A stretch of DNA of 64,000 nt from Epiperipatus broadwayi (taxonomy: Eukaryota; Onychophora; Udeonychophora; Euonychophora; Peripatidae), in contig JAQFVV010012508.1 in the NCBI GenBank assembly GCA_028023455.1, forward strand, positions 3,465,877-3,529,876, given 5' to 3'. Within the stretch, counting starts at the first letter, position 1; every line of letters starts with the position of its first letter. Of this stretch, positions 61,490 through 64,000 are shown piece after piece. Both the position numbers and the translations under genes were made by a program. The notes under the pieces are model-generated. The model did not search any database. It had not been told where the DNA came from and saw only the letters and a program-made list of their open reading frames with translations.

Positions 61490-62310
61490 AGCTATTAAGC
61501 TAATGCACATGTGCTTTGTGGATTTTTAACTATAAATGAATACTCTCACTTTCCAAACACAAGATAAAGTTTTTGTGAAAAGATAGAATGAATCCATCTA
61601 TCTTTTCGACCCAAATGTTTATGTATGGGCAAATCTTAAGCATTTGGAAATGACAGTGTGAGATATTAAATAATCACTTTAAATTACTTTTGCTATGCTT
61701 GAATAAATAACACTTGTGAAAATCTTTACAATTTACGATAAATTATTCTTATTTTGAAATTAAACATATATAATGATATAATATTTTACTTTATTTCAAT
61801 ATATATGCTTAAAATTTGCCTATACGTAAACGTTTGGGTAAGAAAAGATAGATGATTCATTCTATCGTTTTAAAAAGACTTTATCTTGTGTTTGGAATTG
61901 AGAGTATTCATTTATAATTTAAATCTTCAAAGCACATGTGCATTAGCTTAATAGCTGATTATTATTATTGTTTATAATAAAACATAGCGCTATATAAAAT
62001 ATTATTTCGTTATATATGTTTAATTTCAAAATAAGAATAACGTATTGTAAATTGTAAAGATTTTCACAAGCGTTATTTATTTAAGCATAGTAAAAATAAT
62101 TTAAAGTGATTATTTAATATCTCACGCTATCATTTCCAAATGCTTAAGATTTTCCCATACATAAACATTTGGTAAGAAAAGAGATGATTCATTCTATCTT
62201 TTCAAAAAGACTTTATCTTGTGTTTGGAATTGAGAGTATTCATTTATAATTTAAATCTTTAAAGTGCATGTGCATTAGCTTAGTAGCTGATTATTATTAA
62301 TATTATTTTA
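61490..62310. repeat. Family F repeat cluster
   Basis: One inverted unit (61490-61680) and two direct units (about 61800-61970 and 62140-62300) share cataaacatttgg, ttcattctatctttt, gactttatcttgtgtttgg and a gcacatgtgcattagctta end. The direct period is about 334 bp, the same as the cluster at 48.8-49.4 kb. Confidence 0.75.
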
Positions 62311-64000
62311 AGTAAAAGTAATAAAAAATGGATATATTTGTTCAAAAAAAAAAAAGGCAAAACTAAACAAAAAAAATCCATAAATTAAATAATAGTACTA
62401 AATGTTTGAAAAGTGGTTTCAAAATAGTAATAATTTCATGTATAGAAAGTATTTAATATTAATCAAAAATATGATATTACTTATATAGCCTTTAAATTTT
62501 CCAATGTAAATGATCTAGATGTTATTGAAAAAGTTCTCAGTAGGGTCTTTTTATTTTCCTTAACATTTTGTATTTAGCCTAATTAAGCCAAGAATATTTG
62601 ATGAATTGTGTGTGGATTCTTATTCTTTGATTTGCTTAATATTGCCGGATTCTAATGATTGACTAATAGAATTTTTTCACATTTAAATTTATGAAAGTCT
62701 GTTATTTGTCATAATTAATCTTTGAACTGGATCCATACTTCCTTTTAACGATAAGTAGAATCGTTCAGTCTTGACTTGCATAAAAATAATGGCAGACAAA
62801 CCTTTTCTTCACGATAAGGACTCCATAACCCATCTTTTCTAGTTTCAACATTTTTGTTGTTAGTTATTTATGCTTCTCCTATTTGAATAGGAAGTTGGAC
62901 TTGCCCCATTATTTGACCTCTTGCTTGTACTGATATTGTGATCAAGCAATCTTTTCAGTGAATAAGGATTGCAACTATTCTTGTCTGCATATCCAAATAA
63001 AAACAATACAGCAGTTCAAAAATGATGCATGAAATCAGTTTACATTTAGTTTTCATGGTCAAACATTATTATCCCGAAAGGAATCAATTGATATTCTTTA
63101 CATGTATCACAGAACTGGAATAAATTCTTCTTCAAACTTTGTCTCTTTTTCTCCTGCATGGTAGAATCATAATAACAAATGTCTCCACACTGATAGGATC
63201 TGATAAGATTTCATGGCATAAAAAATGCCAACATTTTTTATTATGTAATCATTCACCATAAATTTTCTTTGTCAACTTTTTAATGTATATAAAGAAATTA
63301 TGGCATCTAATGGCCGATGAAAGGAATGTTATATCAACTTCCAAAGTGAACAGGAAAGTAGGTCACAAACTAAAATATGAAATTTACGCTGTTTATAAAC
63401 GTGTTAGAAAATATAGATTTTTCATAAATAGCGTAGCCTATTTTTTCTTTCCAAAAATAATAGAAAGTGTAAGATTAAAGAGGTTTGGTGTATCGCTAAT
63501 AACTCTCACACTATCAATGAAAAAGGTTCCAGCATTGCATTGTCTAAGACATGGAATATTTAAATTAATAGACTTACGTAACGATATTTAAATATGCATT
63601 TCCTGCTATTGAACAAGAATGCTGTGATTCTGACATACAAGTCGAAAGCATGCTTAGCAAATTAGAGGTCCTAGATGATAGCACCTTGAATTATGTTTAA
63701 ATTAATCTTTTTTGGTAAAATGTTTAAAAACGCTTACATATAGAATTAAAATAACATCAACAAAGACCTTGTGTTTTTTTTTTAGTCATTTCAGAAGTAA
63801 GGTGTCTCCTAATTGGGATCTCAGTCATTGCTCCTTTAAAGAAACATTTCTTTGTTAGCAAATATTTTTTTATTTCCACATTGATGTGGGTTACTTTCTT
63901 TGATTGGGTAATTTTTTTGGACAAATAAGTGCATACAAATTTAATTTTTTAGGGATTAATTTCTTCATTGTTTTTCTCCTCTTAAGTCCTGTTTAGAAGT
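62311..64000. other. Unassigned region; one ORF of 102 codons
   Basis: A + frame at 63283-63591 (MYIKKLWHLMADERN ... RNDI) is basic and unbroken but matches no family I recognise. On the - strand between 62560 and 63190, a GQVQLPIQIGE-like stretch hints at a retroviral-type protease of an old LTR element. Neither is firm. Confidence 0.25.

Larger units (their letters stand above)
40077..64000 (+). other. Intron 1 of the GALNT2-like gene (5' part, at least 24 kb)
   Basis: It starts with a consensus GTAAGT donor at 40077 and no second exon is recognisable before the window ends. No other + strand stretch to 64000 shows a GALNT stem or catalytic domain (no DxH or WGGEN-like motif). The intron hosts the Penelope-like element, several foldback repeats and one SINE, listed separately. 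Its true length depends on sequence outside the window. Confidence 0.55.

Overview
This is AT-rich animal genomic DNA, by eye close to three quarters A+T. It is gene-poor and packed with retroelements. Very long non-coding stretches, one short GC- and CpG-richer exon with a good splice donor, an RTE-type LINE, a Penelope-like element (PLE) with a GIY-YIG endonuclease, and tRNA-derived SINEs all point to a large-intron invertebrate (mollusc or chelicerate would fit). The sequence alone does not fix the species.

The only convincing host gene is on the + strand near 40 kb. It is a short first coding exon (39984-40076) encoding the cytosolic tail and membrane anchor of a GALNT2-like polypeptide N-acetylgalactosaminyltransferase, followed by a GTAAGT donor. 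Positions 1-39.8 kb are 5' flank. Positions 40077-64000 are then all intron 1, which continues beyond the window.

The rest is mobile DNA. (1) RTE-clade LINE: a near-complete but frameshifted copy at 19.8-22.7 kb, a copy with a twin-priming inversion at 13.9-15.3 kb and a 3' remnant at 42.7-43.1 kb. (2) Penelope-like element: a frame-broken copy on the - strand at 52.8-55.8 kb between direct terminal repeats (pLTRs), decayed copies at 10.0-11.0 and 28.6-29.0 kb, and pLTR-only foldbacks at 16.1-17.0, 36.8-37.6 and 47.1-47.5 kb. The pLTR carries a tRNA-like A box and B box next to a hammerhead-like core. (3) Non-autonomous families built around hammerhead-ribozyme (HHR) motifs, called A, B and C here. 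Family A has a near-canonical HHR and occurs as single copies, as a roughly 340-bp tandem array (18.6-19.7 kb), as circularly permuted monomer-plus copies, and as a palindrome of about 870 bp (58.4-59.3 kb). Family B (about 12 copies) is mostly foldback and is flanked by 12-17 bp target-site duplications (TSDs). Family C is related to the PLE-type motif. (4) Three short tRNA-derived SINEs with clear TSDs (0.8, 18.5 and 59.7 kb). (5) A 12-unit tandem array of tRNA-like sequences (29.2-30.5 kb). (6) MITE-like and satellite-like repeats and microsatellites, including about 80 TAA units.

The pieces appear related mechanistically. LINE or PLE reverse transcriptases would supply the copying machinery. 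Pol III-like boxes plus self-cleaving motifs would produce unit-length, possibly circular RNAs. The repeated finding of inverted dimers with retrotransposition-type TSDs suggests that these ribozyme-bearing RNAs, or their cDNAs, are frequently copied into foldbacks. That last step is inference. All coordinates were read by eye, so element boundaries are good to a few bases only where TSDs are given.
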